From positions 1-29,489 of IMG/VR virus record IMGVR_UViG_3300044970_000716: DNA of 29,489 bases. One strand, written 5' to 3'. Numbering within the stretch: the stretch's first letter is position 1; each line of letters begins with the position of its first letter. Shown here piece by piece: positions 21,593 to 27,223 of the stretch. The position numbers and the translations under genes are program-made. This stretch comes from a virus. The notes below the pieces were generated by a model that was given only the letters and a program-made list of their open reading frames with translations, ran no database searches and was not told the origin of the DNA.

Positions 21593-22200
21593 CCGATGCC
21601 CACGCTAGGAATGTTTTGATAATCCATTGCGCCAGGTCTTGTTGGTGACCATCCGCCTTTTGGAAGCGGTTCGCGCATCGTGCTATTCATGATTGTGCGT
21701 TGTTGAACAATTTGCACAGGCTCTTGCACCGCCTCTGTTTGCTGTTGCGCTTTGCGTTGCTTATTACCAAGAAAGCAAGCGGCAGACATTCTGGAGCAGC
21801 CAAGATCGGCAGCAATTTCTTTGTGCGTGTGGCCTTGGCTCCGCAGCATAATTGCGCGCTGTTTGTGTTCTTCTGTCCATTCAAAACGCTTCGGCAAAAC
21901 AATGCCTTTGCTGGCGCGGTATTCTCGCGCGTGGTCTCTAATTGTGCTAAAGCTTCGGCCCAGCGCAATGCAAATGGCGCGTGTCCCGTACCCTTCATCC
22001 ATCATTTCGCGCAACTGTTGGACCTCCGAGTCAGACATCATGGATTTAGTCTGCGTGTGGTTTGGGTCGGTTTGCTTGATGCGATAAATAACAGAGCTTT
22101 TGGAAAAGCCTAGCGCCTTTGCAATTGTGTTAAATGATGCGCCGTTGGCGCGCATCAGAAGCGCCTTTTGTGTGTGTGAGCTTTCCCACTGTTGTGACAT
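21589..22200 (-). CDS. Multi-helix-turn-helix DNA-binding protein
   Basis: 203 residues with three tandem helix-turn-helix units: ANGASFNTIAKALGFSKSSV at about 18-37, DEGYGTRAICIALGRSFSTI near 69-88, and SQGHTHKEIAADLGCSRMSA near 120-139. The third, preceded by WTEEHKQRAIML, resembles GcrA-type or resolvase-like DNA-binding modules. The C-terminal ~55 residues are Gln/Pro-rich and probably flexible. No nuclease or recombinase domain is present. A transcription regulator of the phage is the most likely role. A strong GGAGG lies just before ATG 22200, inside the last codons of the small membrane gene upstream. Confidence 0.75.
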   Translation of the reverse strand: MSQQWESSHTQKALLMRANGASFNTIAKALGFSKSSVIYRIKQTDPNHTQTKSMMSDSEVQQLREMMDEGYGTRAICIALGRSFSTIRDHAREYRASKGIVLPKRFEWTEEHKQRAIMLRSQGHTHKEIAADLGCSRMSAACFLGNKQRKAQQQTEAVQEPVQIVQQRTIMNSTMREPLPKGGWSPTRPGAMDYQNIPSVGIG

Positions 22201-22201
22201 T

Positions 22202-22360
22202 TTAGAACCTCCAGAAAACGAAAATTAATGTTATCACCAAAGCCACGAAAATTGCCGATTTGAGAAAACTTTTTCGTGTCGCTTGATGTGCTGGCGCTTG
22301 TTTGTGCTGTATGCGAGACAGTGCGGCGTATGCCTCGCGCTCGTTGCGTGGCGCTTTCAT
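22202..22360 (-). CDS. 52-residue single-pass membrane protein
   Basis: A minus-strand ORF from ATG 22360 to TAA 22202 encodes 52 residues. The N-terminal half is polar and basic (MKAPRNEREAYAALSRIQHK). The C-terminal ~20 residues are a clean membrane segment (SAIFVALVITLIFVFW), giving a tail-anchored or N-in topology. The start is an ATGA overlap with the stop of the upstream gene. Function unknown; small membrane proteins of this kind are frequent in phage early regions. Its final codons contain the GGAGG used by the HTH gene. Confidence 0.7.
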   Translation of the reverse strand: MKAPRNEREAYAALSRIQHKQAPAHQATRKSFLKSAIFVALVITLIFVFWRF

Positions 22361-22668
22361 TCTTCGCTCCCGGTGGCTTTTGCGATGACTGCTTTCCGCG
22401 CCATAACGATTGGCAGAATGGCGTCCCTGTATTCCTGCTCCGTTGTGCAGTACATGATGAGCTTGGCAATCGATGCAGGGCTTCTAGCCGCTTCGCTTAC
22501 CCAAAATCGGAAGCACTCTGCGTCGGTTCTGTCGCTGTCATCGTGATCGTGCGCCAGTGCTTCGCTACACATCTTGATTGCGTTTCTTGCAGACGGGAAA
22601 GGCATCGCATCTTGAATCTGTTCCAGCGCAGAAAGCACCGCCCTCAACGCCTCGTCTTTTGTTGTCAT
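22357..22668 (-). CDS. Hypothetical phage early protein
   Basis: 103 residues from ATG 22668 with AGGAGAAC just upstream. It begins TTKDEALRAVLSALEQIQDA, a helical start common in phage accessory proteins, followed by NAIKMCSEALAHDHDDSDRTDAE, then ECFRFWVSEAARSPASIAKLI. The D-A-x-x-[FY]-R-[FW] pattern with a following helical segment is seen in small phage proteins of unknown function. There is no signal peptide and no recognisable catalytic site. It overlaps the neighbours by ATGA on both sides. Confidence 0.7.
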   Translation of the reverse strand: MTTKDEALRAVLSALEQIQDAMPFPSARNAIKMCSEALAHDHDDSDRTDAECFRFWVSEAARSPASIAKLIMYCTTEQEYRDAILPIVMARKAVIAKATGSEE

Positions 22669-22970
22669 GTTCGTTCTCCTGTGGCTTTTGTGATTGCGGC
22701 ATCCGCCATCTGTTCCGCCTTATCCGTTGCTGCATATCGCAGCTCCTGCAGCGCCTCCAGCAATTCCGGCGCAGCGGCAATCAGGCGGGCGTTAGCAAGC
22801 ATCGCGGCGGTGCCTTCCGCTGGCATGTCTTTGCATCCATATGCACGAGCAAGCCCGCGCCACGTCTGATGACCTACCGTCTGATCAGCATGCAGTGAAT
22901 CAATATCTACGCGCTGTTTCTTGTGGCTGACCTTGCCAACTGACCATGGGCCGGTCGTGTGCTTGCTCAT
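22665..22970 (-). CDS. Conserved phage protein with HTxGPW and ANARLIAAAPELLEAL motifs
   Basis: 101 residues from ATG 22970 (ATGA overlap with the upstream gene; the in-frame ATG at 22982 is less likely). The start KHTTGPWSVGK and the later ANARLIAAAPELLEALQEL form the signature of a very common family in phages and prophages, whose function is still unknown to me. The N-terminal half is a small beta region and the C-terminal half an amphipathic helix. The sequence shows no membrane or catalytic element. Confidence 0.8.
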   Translation of the reverse strand: MSKHTTGPWSVGKVSHKKQRVDIDSLHADQTVGHQTWRGLARAYGCKDMPAEGTAAMLANARLIAAAPELLEALQELRYAATDKAEQMADAAITKATGERT

Positions 22971-23140
22971 ACCAACCCCCATACGAAAAGTGAAACGACT
23001 GCCAGCGCCACCGCTGCAACAGATGCCAGCACAAGCGCCACGTCCGTCACTGCGTCATCCTCTGGCATTGGCTCCAATTGATTGCTGGTGTACGGGCCGA
23101 ACGCCTCGGCCATCGTTCTGGAATATTTGCGGGTGTTCAT
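22967..23140 (-). CDS. 57-residue membrane protein with EAFGPY motif
   Basis: A minus-strand ORF from ATG 23140 to TGA 22967 encodes 57 residues. The N-terminus (MNTRKYSRTMAEAFGPYTSN) has the R-T-x-x-E-A-F-G-P-Y motif recurring at the start of small phage early proteins. It is joined to a C-terminal membrane segment (DVALVLASVAAVALAVVSLFV). That fusion of a soluble motif with a membrane anchor suggests it docks at the inner membrane. Junctions at both ends are ATGA overlaps. Function unknown. Confidence 0.75.
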   Translation of the reverse strand: MNTRKYSRTMAEAFGPYTSNQLEPMPEDDAVTDVALVLASVAAVALAVVSLFVWGLV

Positions 23141-23313
23141 GCTCCCTCCTTCTGCATCAAAGCCAATACCAAATCAATCCGCTTTGCCGCCAATTCGACA
23201 TACAGCGCACTGACTGACTCGCTTTTATCTGTGTCTACAGCCTCCGTTAGAAAATTGCGGGCTGTCCTTATGTTTTCCTCGATGATGTTTTTGATTGCTT
23301 CTTCGCGTGTCAT
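23137..23313 (-). CDS. 58-residue helical small protein
   Basis: A minus-strand ORF from ATG 23313 to TGA 23137 encodes 58 residues, beginning MTREEAIKNIIEENIRTARN. It appears to be an all-helical, acidic protein (AVDTDKSESVSALYVELAAKRIDLVLALM), possibly a two-helix hairpin that dimerises. The ending ATG CAG AAG GAG GGA GCA TGA contains AAGGAGG, the ribosome binding site for the next gene. The start overlaps the upstream stop by ATGA. No family recognised. Confidence 0.7.
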   Translation of the reverse strand: MTREEAIKNIIEENIRTARNFLTEAVDTDKSESVSALYVELAAKRIDLVLALMQKEGA

Positions 23314-23597
23314 ACTTCCTCCACATCGTTTGATTCGTCATAGTCGGACTCATCCGAAAGATTCACGGCAATACGATCTTCCAGCCAATGCACCAGTGAC
23401 TGTGCGATCAATTCGATGGCGTTTCGATTGCCATCGTCGATATAGACCGAGACGATTTCCACCTGCGCGCCTTCTCCTGGGTCCGAATCCAGCGGGTCAG
23501 CGGCATATCGTGGCGCAATGGGCGCTGTGTAAAAATATTCGCCAGTCAGCGAAAAGCCCTCAAATTCGATGGGGCCAAAGATTCTTTCAACTGTCAT
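23310..23597 (-). CDS. Acidic hypothetical protein, first gene of the small-gene train
   Basis: 95 residues, very acidic, especially at the C-terminus (SDESDYDESNDVEEV). The N-terminus is beta-like (IFGPIEFEGFSLTGEYFYTAPI), followed by GAQVEIVSVYIDDGNRNAIELI. The acidic tail and small size resemble DNA-mimic or inhibitor proteins, but I have no direct evidence for that. AAGGAGG lies five bases ahead of ATG 23597, the best ribosome binding site of the leftward genes, and the start is not coupled to an upstream ORF. This fits a new translational unit after the 236-base intergenic region. Confidence 0.7.
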   Translation of the reverse strand: MTVERIFGPIEFEGFSLTGEYFYTAPIAPRYAADPLDSDPGEGAQVEIVSVYIDDGNRNAIELIAQSLVHWLEDRIAVNLSDESDYDESNDVEEV

Positions 23598-23635
23598 GTT
23601 TTCCTCCTTTGCTGTGTTGATGGCTCAATGATATA

Positions 23636-23655
23636 GAAAAAAACGCATTTTTTTC
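23636..23655 (-). repeat. Perfect A7/T7 inverted repeat upstream of the small-gene train
   Basis: On the plus strand the sequence is G, seven A, CGCA, seven T, C, a perfect 8-bp stem with a four-base loop. It lies about 40 bases upstream of ATG 23597 on the minus strand. It is followed on that strand by TATATCAT, which might be a weak -10 element with no good -35. It could be an operator-like palindrome, a bent A-tract, or on the plus strand a weak U-tailed hairpin. It lies four bases from the -35 of the rightward promoter at 23659. Confidence 0.5.
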
Positions 23656-23658
23656 ATC

Positions 23659-23688
23659 TTGAATGTAATTTTTTGTTTCTGTTATAAT
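23659..23688 (+). promoter_or_regulatory. Strong rightward sigma70-type promoter inside the leftward region
   Basis: TTGAAT at 23659-23664 and TATAAT at 23683-23688 are separated by 18 bases. The -10 is preceded by TG one base upstream (TGTTATAAT), an extended -10 element. The -10 hexamer is perfect and the -35 matches four of six consensus bases. Transcription would begin near 23695 and run rightward, opposite to every gene for several kb. It points into the hairpin-rich interval 23695-23830 and then antisense to the VRR-NUC gene. Confidence 0.6.
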
Positions 23689-23694
23689 TTGACC

Positions 23695-23830
23695 ACAGCC
23701 CATACATGACGTGCAGCCCGGCGCGTGTCGGAAGGGCTAAGTTCCGACGATCCTTCACGGCTAGCTGCTATCCGCTCCGGGCGGCAGCGAACGGAGCAGA
23801 TAGTGATCTGCCAGACCAGCGGCCAGCGGC
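23695..23830 (+). ncRNA. Candidate structured small RNA with two hairpins and possible pseudoknot
   Basis: This gene-free interval lies just downstream of the rightward promoter. Hairpin one pairs GTCGGAA 23727-23733 with TTCCGAC 23742-23748 around an eight-base loop. Hairpin two pairs 23768-23779 with 23792-23803 (eleven pairs, one C-A mismatch) around a 12-base loop. The first loop holds GGGCT (23734-23738), which can pair with AGCCC at 23715-23719 or 23697-23701 to form a pseudoknot. I see no U-tailed terminator, so the 3' end is unclear. It could also be a processed spacer in the leftward mRNA. No known RNA family is recognised. Confidence 0.4.
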
Positions 23831-23833
23831 TGA

Positions 23834-24178
23834 TTACGCCTCATACTCGATTTCGATGATCTGGCGCTTAGCATCTTCTGCGCCGCGCGCCACAAAGCAG
23901 CGATAGCCGCACTCGGTCAGATAAGCAATCCACTCCTTTTGATCGGCGCTAACCGTGCCGCCTTTTTCACGCTTCATCTCAATCCAGATGCGCCAGGCAG
24001 GAATAAACAAGTCTGGCACTCCGGCCATTACGCCTTCCGCTTTCAGTCTTGCGGCTGTGGCAATGCTGCGCTGGCCGCCATTTGGTATGGCGATGATGCG
24101 GATTCCGCGATGGCGCTTGCGGAACCAACTCACAAATTCGCGCTGTTCGGCGTGTTCTGATTGTGTTTCGTTTGTCAA
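23834..24178 (-). CDS. VRR-NUC domain nuclease
   Basis: About 114 residues from TTG 24178, which overlaps the upstream TGA and has CGGAG eight bases before it; a GTG at 24208 would add ten residues. Nearly the whole protein is a VRR-NUC (PD-(D/E)XK-like) domain: SEHAEQREFVSWFRK with the early Glu/Gln, AIPNGGQRS, LKAEGVMAGVPDLFIP with the metal-binding Asp, WIEMKREKGG with E-x-K, then SADQKEWIAYLTECGY with the late Gln. In phages such enzymes are stand-alone junction-type or structure-specific nucleases for recombination or replication. It is coupled to the Cys-rich gene upstream. Confidence 0.85.
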   Translation of the reverse strand: MTNETQSEHAEQREFVSWFRKRHRGIRIIAIPNGGQRSIATAARLKAEGVMAGVPDLFIPAWRIWIEMKREKGGTVSADQKEWIAYLTECGYRCFVARGAEDAKRQIIEIEYEA

Positions 24179-24369
24179 AATGGGATCTCCGGTATCCAGT
24201 CCTTGCACTCTCCAACACTATCCGCAAACGCTTGCGGCGGTGTCATTTTGTACTGCCAGCACTCGCCATCTGGCGAATAGTGCTCACATGTGTGGCAGCA
24301 CTTTGGCGGGCCTGCCCGCATCCATTCACGCCACTGCACGAGATATTCCGGCTCTTTTGGTCTGCTCAT
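24175..24369 (-). CDS. Small Cys-rich phage protein (CxxC, zinc-binding type)
   Basis: 64 residues from ATG 24369, an ATGA overlap with the helicase stop. CCHTCEHYSPDGEC at about 24-37 and GECKDW near 54-59 provide four or more cysteines. The order C-x-x-C-x-x-[YF]-x-x-x-[GD]-x-C then P-P-x-x-F then C-x-x-[WF] then the terminal E-I-P-F is a recurrent small family in phage replication regions. It probably binds zinc; function unknown. It lies between a helicase and a nuclease gene with overlaps on both sides. Confidence 0.75.
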   Translation of the reverse strand: MSRPKEPEYLVQWREWMRAGPPKCCHTCEHYSPDGECWQYKMTPPQAFADSVGECKDWIPEIPF

Positions 24370-25970
24370 TTCCACTCCCTGTTTAAGACTCGGGGATACT
24401 TCCCCTCCATACGATATTCAATCAATGCCGGCGACTGTGACAGCGCCATCTTAGCCGCCGCACTATCTAGCCAGCCATCATCTGCGATTGTGCCCGTTAT
24501 TGTCGCGCCAGCCAATCGCTCAATTGTGACCAGCTCACGCATGGCTTTCTGTCCTGCAAACCCATCGTGCGCCACGGGCAGATATTCCGTGATTGGCTTG
24601 TCTGATAGTGCGCCATAATATGTGACAGCCAGCATTTCCTTGCCGCTGCTGCGACTGGTATGCTTTCTCCAGCCCCAGGACGTGACTTCCAGCGTACTGC
24701 GCTCATTGCCCATAATGTCATCGTCACGAAGGTGCAAAACCTTTTTAACCGGCTCCGGGAATTGCGTGCCGCAGCTTGGGCAGATCATGACAGACGGATG
24801 CACCAGTTCGCCGCATTCGTCGCATACCTTTACCGGCGCTTCGCCTGTGCCGTCGCCGCCGCGCTTGGGCGGTTTGATTGCTGTGATTGGGCCATGTGTC
24901 TGCACTGCTCCTGCAAAGTCAAGTACTAGGCAGTCTTTTTTGTCTGGCGCGATTCGCAAGCCACGACCGGCCATCTGACAATACAAACTGGCACTCATAG
25001 TCGGTCGCAGCATGGCAATCATATCAATGCCAGGCGCGTCAAATCCTGTTGTTAAAACCTGCGCGTTAGTCAATGCGCGAATTTCGCCGCGCTTGAATGC
25101 GGCTAGCATTCTTTCCCGCTCGGCTTTTGGTGTCTTGCCGGTTATGCATTCGGCAATGATTCCGTTTTCCTGTAGCAATTCTGCGATATGATCAGAATGA
25201 TCTACTCCGGCGCAAAAAATCAGCCACGACTTGCGATCTGCGCCAAAACGCATGATTTCGCTGACCACTTGCACATTGTTGTCATTGGTATCGACCGCAG
25301 CCTGCAATTCGCTTTCGATGTATTCGCCTCCGCGCTTATGTACGCCTTCAACTGACAATTTTAGGCTTGTGACTTTTGACCGCAGAACAGACAGATAGCC
25401 TTTATAAACCAATTCCTCGATTGTGACCGGCTCAATAAGATCATCGAACAGCGCGGGCTTATCCGTGATTAGGCCGTGGCCCAACCTGTAAGGAGTTGCG
25501 GTTAAGCCTATCACGCGCAAGGCCGGATTGATTGCTTGCAACTGACTAAGCAGCGTCCTGTATCCGCCTTCTTCTTTATGGCTCACGAGGTGGCACTCAT
25601 CAATAATACACAAATCAATATGGCCTATTGCGCTTGATTTATTCCGCACGGATTGGATTCCAGCAAACGTAATCGGCTCACTCAAACATCTGCTGCCAAT
25701 GCTGGCGCTGTAAATGCCCATTGGCGCATTCGGCCATAATGCTCGTAATTTCTCAGAATTTTGTTCTAAAAGTTCTTTTTGATGACACAGCATCAAAACT
25801 CTGGTTTCTGGCCAATTTTGCAAAGCATCTCGCACGATTTCTGCAATAATGACTGATTTTCCTGCGCCAGTAGGAAGAACCATGCAAACATTACCGTAAT
25901 TGTTTTTCAGCCAATCATATAACTGATGAATTGATCTTGATTGATATTCTCTGAGTTGTATTGATGACAT
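24366..25970 (-). CDS. DEAH-type superfamily 2 helicase with C-terminal zinc ribbon
   Basis: 534 residues. SF2 motifs are clear: motif I PTGAGKS (33-39), motif II DECH (124-127), motif III TATP (157-160), LTTGFDAPG (motif V area) and QMAGRGLR (motif VI). The N-terminal LREYQSRSIHQLYDWL is the usual Q-like start of ResIII/UvrB-related helicases. After the helicase core a zinc ribbon appears (CDECGELVHPSVMICPSCG, near 380-400), then a C-terminal domain with EVTSWGWRKH. Phage helicases of this type act in replication or recombination. ATG 25970 is preceded by an AAGAAG site. It lies 13 bases after the nuclease gene. Confidence 0.9.
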   Translation of the reverse strand: MSSIQLREYQSRSIHQLYDWLKNNYGNVCMVLPTGAGKSVIIAEIVRDALQNWPETRVLMLCHQKELLEQNSEKLRALWPNAPMGIYSASIGSRCLSEPITFAGIQSVRNKSSAIGHIDLCIIDECHLVSHKEEGGYRTLLSQLQAINPALRVIGLTATPYRLGHGLITDKPALFDDLIEPVTIEELVYKGYLSVLRSKVTSLKLSVEGVHKRGGEYIESELQAAVDTNDNNVQVVSEIMRFGADRKSWLIFCAGVDHSDHIAELLQENGIIAECITGKTPKAERERMLAAFKRGEIRALTNAQVLTTGFDAPGIDMIAMLRPTMSASLYCQMAGRGLRIAPDKKDCLVLDFAGAVQTHGPITAIKPPKRGGDGTGEAPVKVCDECGELVHPSVMICPSCGTQFPEPVKKVLHLRDDDIMGNERSTLEVTSWGWRKHTSRSSGKEMLAVTYYGALSDKPITEYLPVAHDGFAGQKAMRELVTIERLAGATITGTIADDGWLDSAAAKMALSQSPALIEYRMEGKYPRVLNREWK

Positions 25971-25983
25971 AATTTACTTCTTT

Positions 25984-27015
25984 TCATCCAACTATTGATG
26001 CGCCAAACTGATCACTCACGGCTTCAATAAACTGATGGCCGCTGGCACACAAAGCAGGATTGGCAAGCAATTCCGCGCTGCTATAAACACCAGAACGCGG
26101 CGCGCCATTTGCAACGTCTTTGCCGTCAATCTCATAAATCGCAGTCCATTCGTCTAAACCGTCTTTCTGCTTCCACGGAACCAGATCAGGATGCAAAACG
26201 TGAGACTCGCACCCCTTGCGCTGCCACTCGACAGGAATGCCGTCAGCCTGGTGGCGTTCGCAGCGCCATGTGGAATCTGGTTTCGGCGTGGAGTGGGCGC
26301 AAGTGCGGCAATTGACGCATTTTGTAGGCTCTTTAGCAAAGCACATGGAGTGCGCCGGGCAATACTGGCATTGGTACCATGACGGGTCTGCACTCAATGG
26401 CTCCGGCATCCGTTCGGCCAGCGCAATGCGCTTGCCGCGCTCAAGATACTTTTCCGCCAGTTCTTTATCAAATCGGATGCGTTCTGTATAGATTTCGTCG
26501 GAATCTTTGCAGATGGCGATATAAAAAGCGCGGTCTATGCCTGTTCCAAGCATGTATAGCTGCATCTGGACAAAATGTTGCCACTTGGTTTTCTGTACGC
26601 CATCCTTCGTCAGCTTATCGAACGACTTCCGGTTATAGGTCTTAATCTCAAGAATGTGGCGCTTTTTTGGCGATTCCGGCAATCCAGATTCAATAATGCC
26701 GTCCACGCTGCCGGAAACGTGGCAATCGAATTTGACGCGGGATTGTGATGCGCCGGTAGATTGCACGTCTACGCCAATTGCGCGCAAGTCAGAAACTACG
26801 ACTGATTCCTCATTCTGGCCGCGCCGGAATAGGCGCAGCATGCGGCCAATGAATTGCTCTTGCACGGCGTGCCGGAATGACAGCCATAGGTAACGGTCAC
26901 ACGGGTGGCCTAGTAATGAACAGCCCATATGCGGGCGCGGCGGATCCGCATTGGCCTCGTGATTCCTGTCAATCAGCACGCTGGCGCTGTTTTGTGGTGG
27001 TGGTAGTGCGGTCAT
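25984..27015 (-). CDS. Cas4/RecB-like PD-(D/E)XK exonuclease with iron-sulphur-type cysteines
   Basis: 343 residues from ATG 27015 (ATGA overlap; an in-frame TTG at 27027 is not favoured). Catalytic elements are visible: GSVDGII (motif II Asp) and ILEIKTYN (E-x-K), followed by a Q-x-Q-x-Y-M segment (HFVQMQLYML). One Cys lies near the N-terminus (PCDRYLWL, C39) and three follow the core (CQYCPAHSMC), the layout of the Fe-S cluster in Cas4/AddB-type nucleases. A further C-x-x-C-x-x-C/H cluster (CVNCRTCAH...WRCERH) adds a zinc finger. Likely role: end resection for phage recombination. Confidence 0.85.
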   Translation of the reverse strand: MTALPPPQNSASVLIDRNHEANADPPRPHMGCSLLGHPCDRYLWLSFRHAVQEQFIGRMLRLFRRGQNEESVVVSDLRAIGVDVQSTGASQSRVKFDCHVSGSVDGIIESGLPESPKKRHILEIKTYNRKSFDKLTKDGVQKTKWQHFVQMQLYMLGTGIDRAFYIAICKDSDEIYTERIRFDKELAEKYLERGKRIALAERMPEPLSADPSWYQCQYCPAHSMCFAKEPTKCVNCRTCAHSTPKPDSTWRCERHQADGIPVEWQRKGCESHVLHPDLVPWKQKDGLDEWTAIYEIDGKDVANGAPRSGVYSSAELLANPALCASGHQFIEAVSDQFGASIVG

Positions 27016-27221
27016 TTGTGCAACCAATTAAATGCTCTGCGCACACAATATGAGCGCAAAATGCTGATAACGGTAAACCATGCGCCAATCTGAATATTTG
27101 TGCCAATTGATGCATGGATACCGAATAGCGGGAAAATGGCAATTTGTGATAACAGGGCAATAACGTAGCCGATGGCTACGTTTGCACCTGTCTCAATCAT
27201 GGATTGAATGCGGGTTTGCAT
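27012..27221 (-). CDS. Small two-pass membrane protein (DUF7220-like)
   Basis: 69 residues from ATG 27221, two bases after the stop of the helicase-methyltransferase gene. A longer in-frame reading to 27275 overlaps that gene and is not supported. The sequence (QSMIETGANVAIGYVIALLSQIAIFPLFG; IQIGAWFTVISILRSYCVRRAFNW) shows two membrane segments. It follows the pattern E-x-x-x-N-x-x-x-G-Y-x-x-A then F-P-x-F-G then F-x-x-x-S-x-x-R-x-Y-x-x-R-R-x-F seen in a common small phage membrane family. Function unknown. Confidence 0.8.
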   Translation of the reverse strand: MQTRIQSMIETGANVAIGYVIALLSQIAIFPLFGIHASIGTNIQIGAWFTVISILRSYCVRRAFNWLHK

Positions 27222-27223
27222 GA

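Noticed and set aside
22155-22469. 104-codon minus-strand ORF across the HTH gene start
   Set aside because: It overlaps two better supported genes in other frames and has low-complexity Ser/Thr/Lys composition. The 52-residue membrane protein in the alternative frame fits the ATGA chain.
23706-23906. 66-codon plus-strand ORF right after the strong promoter
   Set aside because: It has no ribosome binding site, its composition is Arg/Ala/Ser-rich without a protein-like pattern, and its 3' half is antisense to the VRR-NUC gene. A structured RNA explains the region better, though a leader peptide cannot be excluded.
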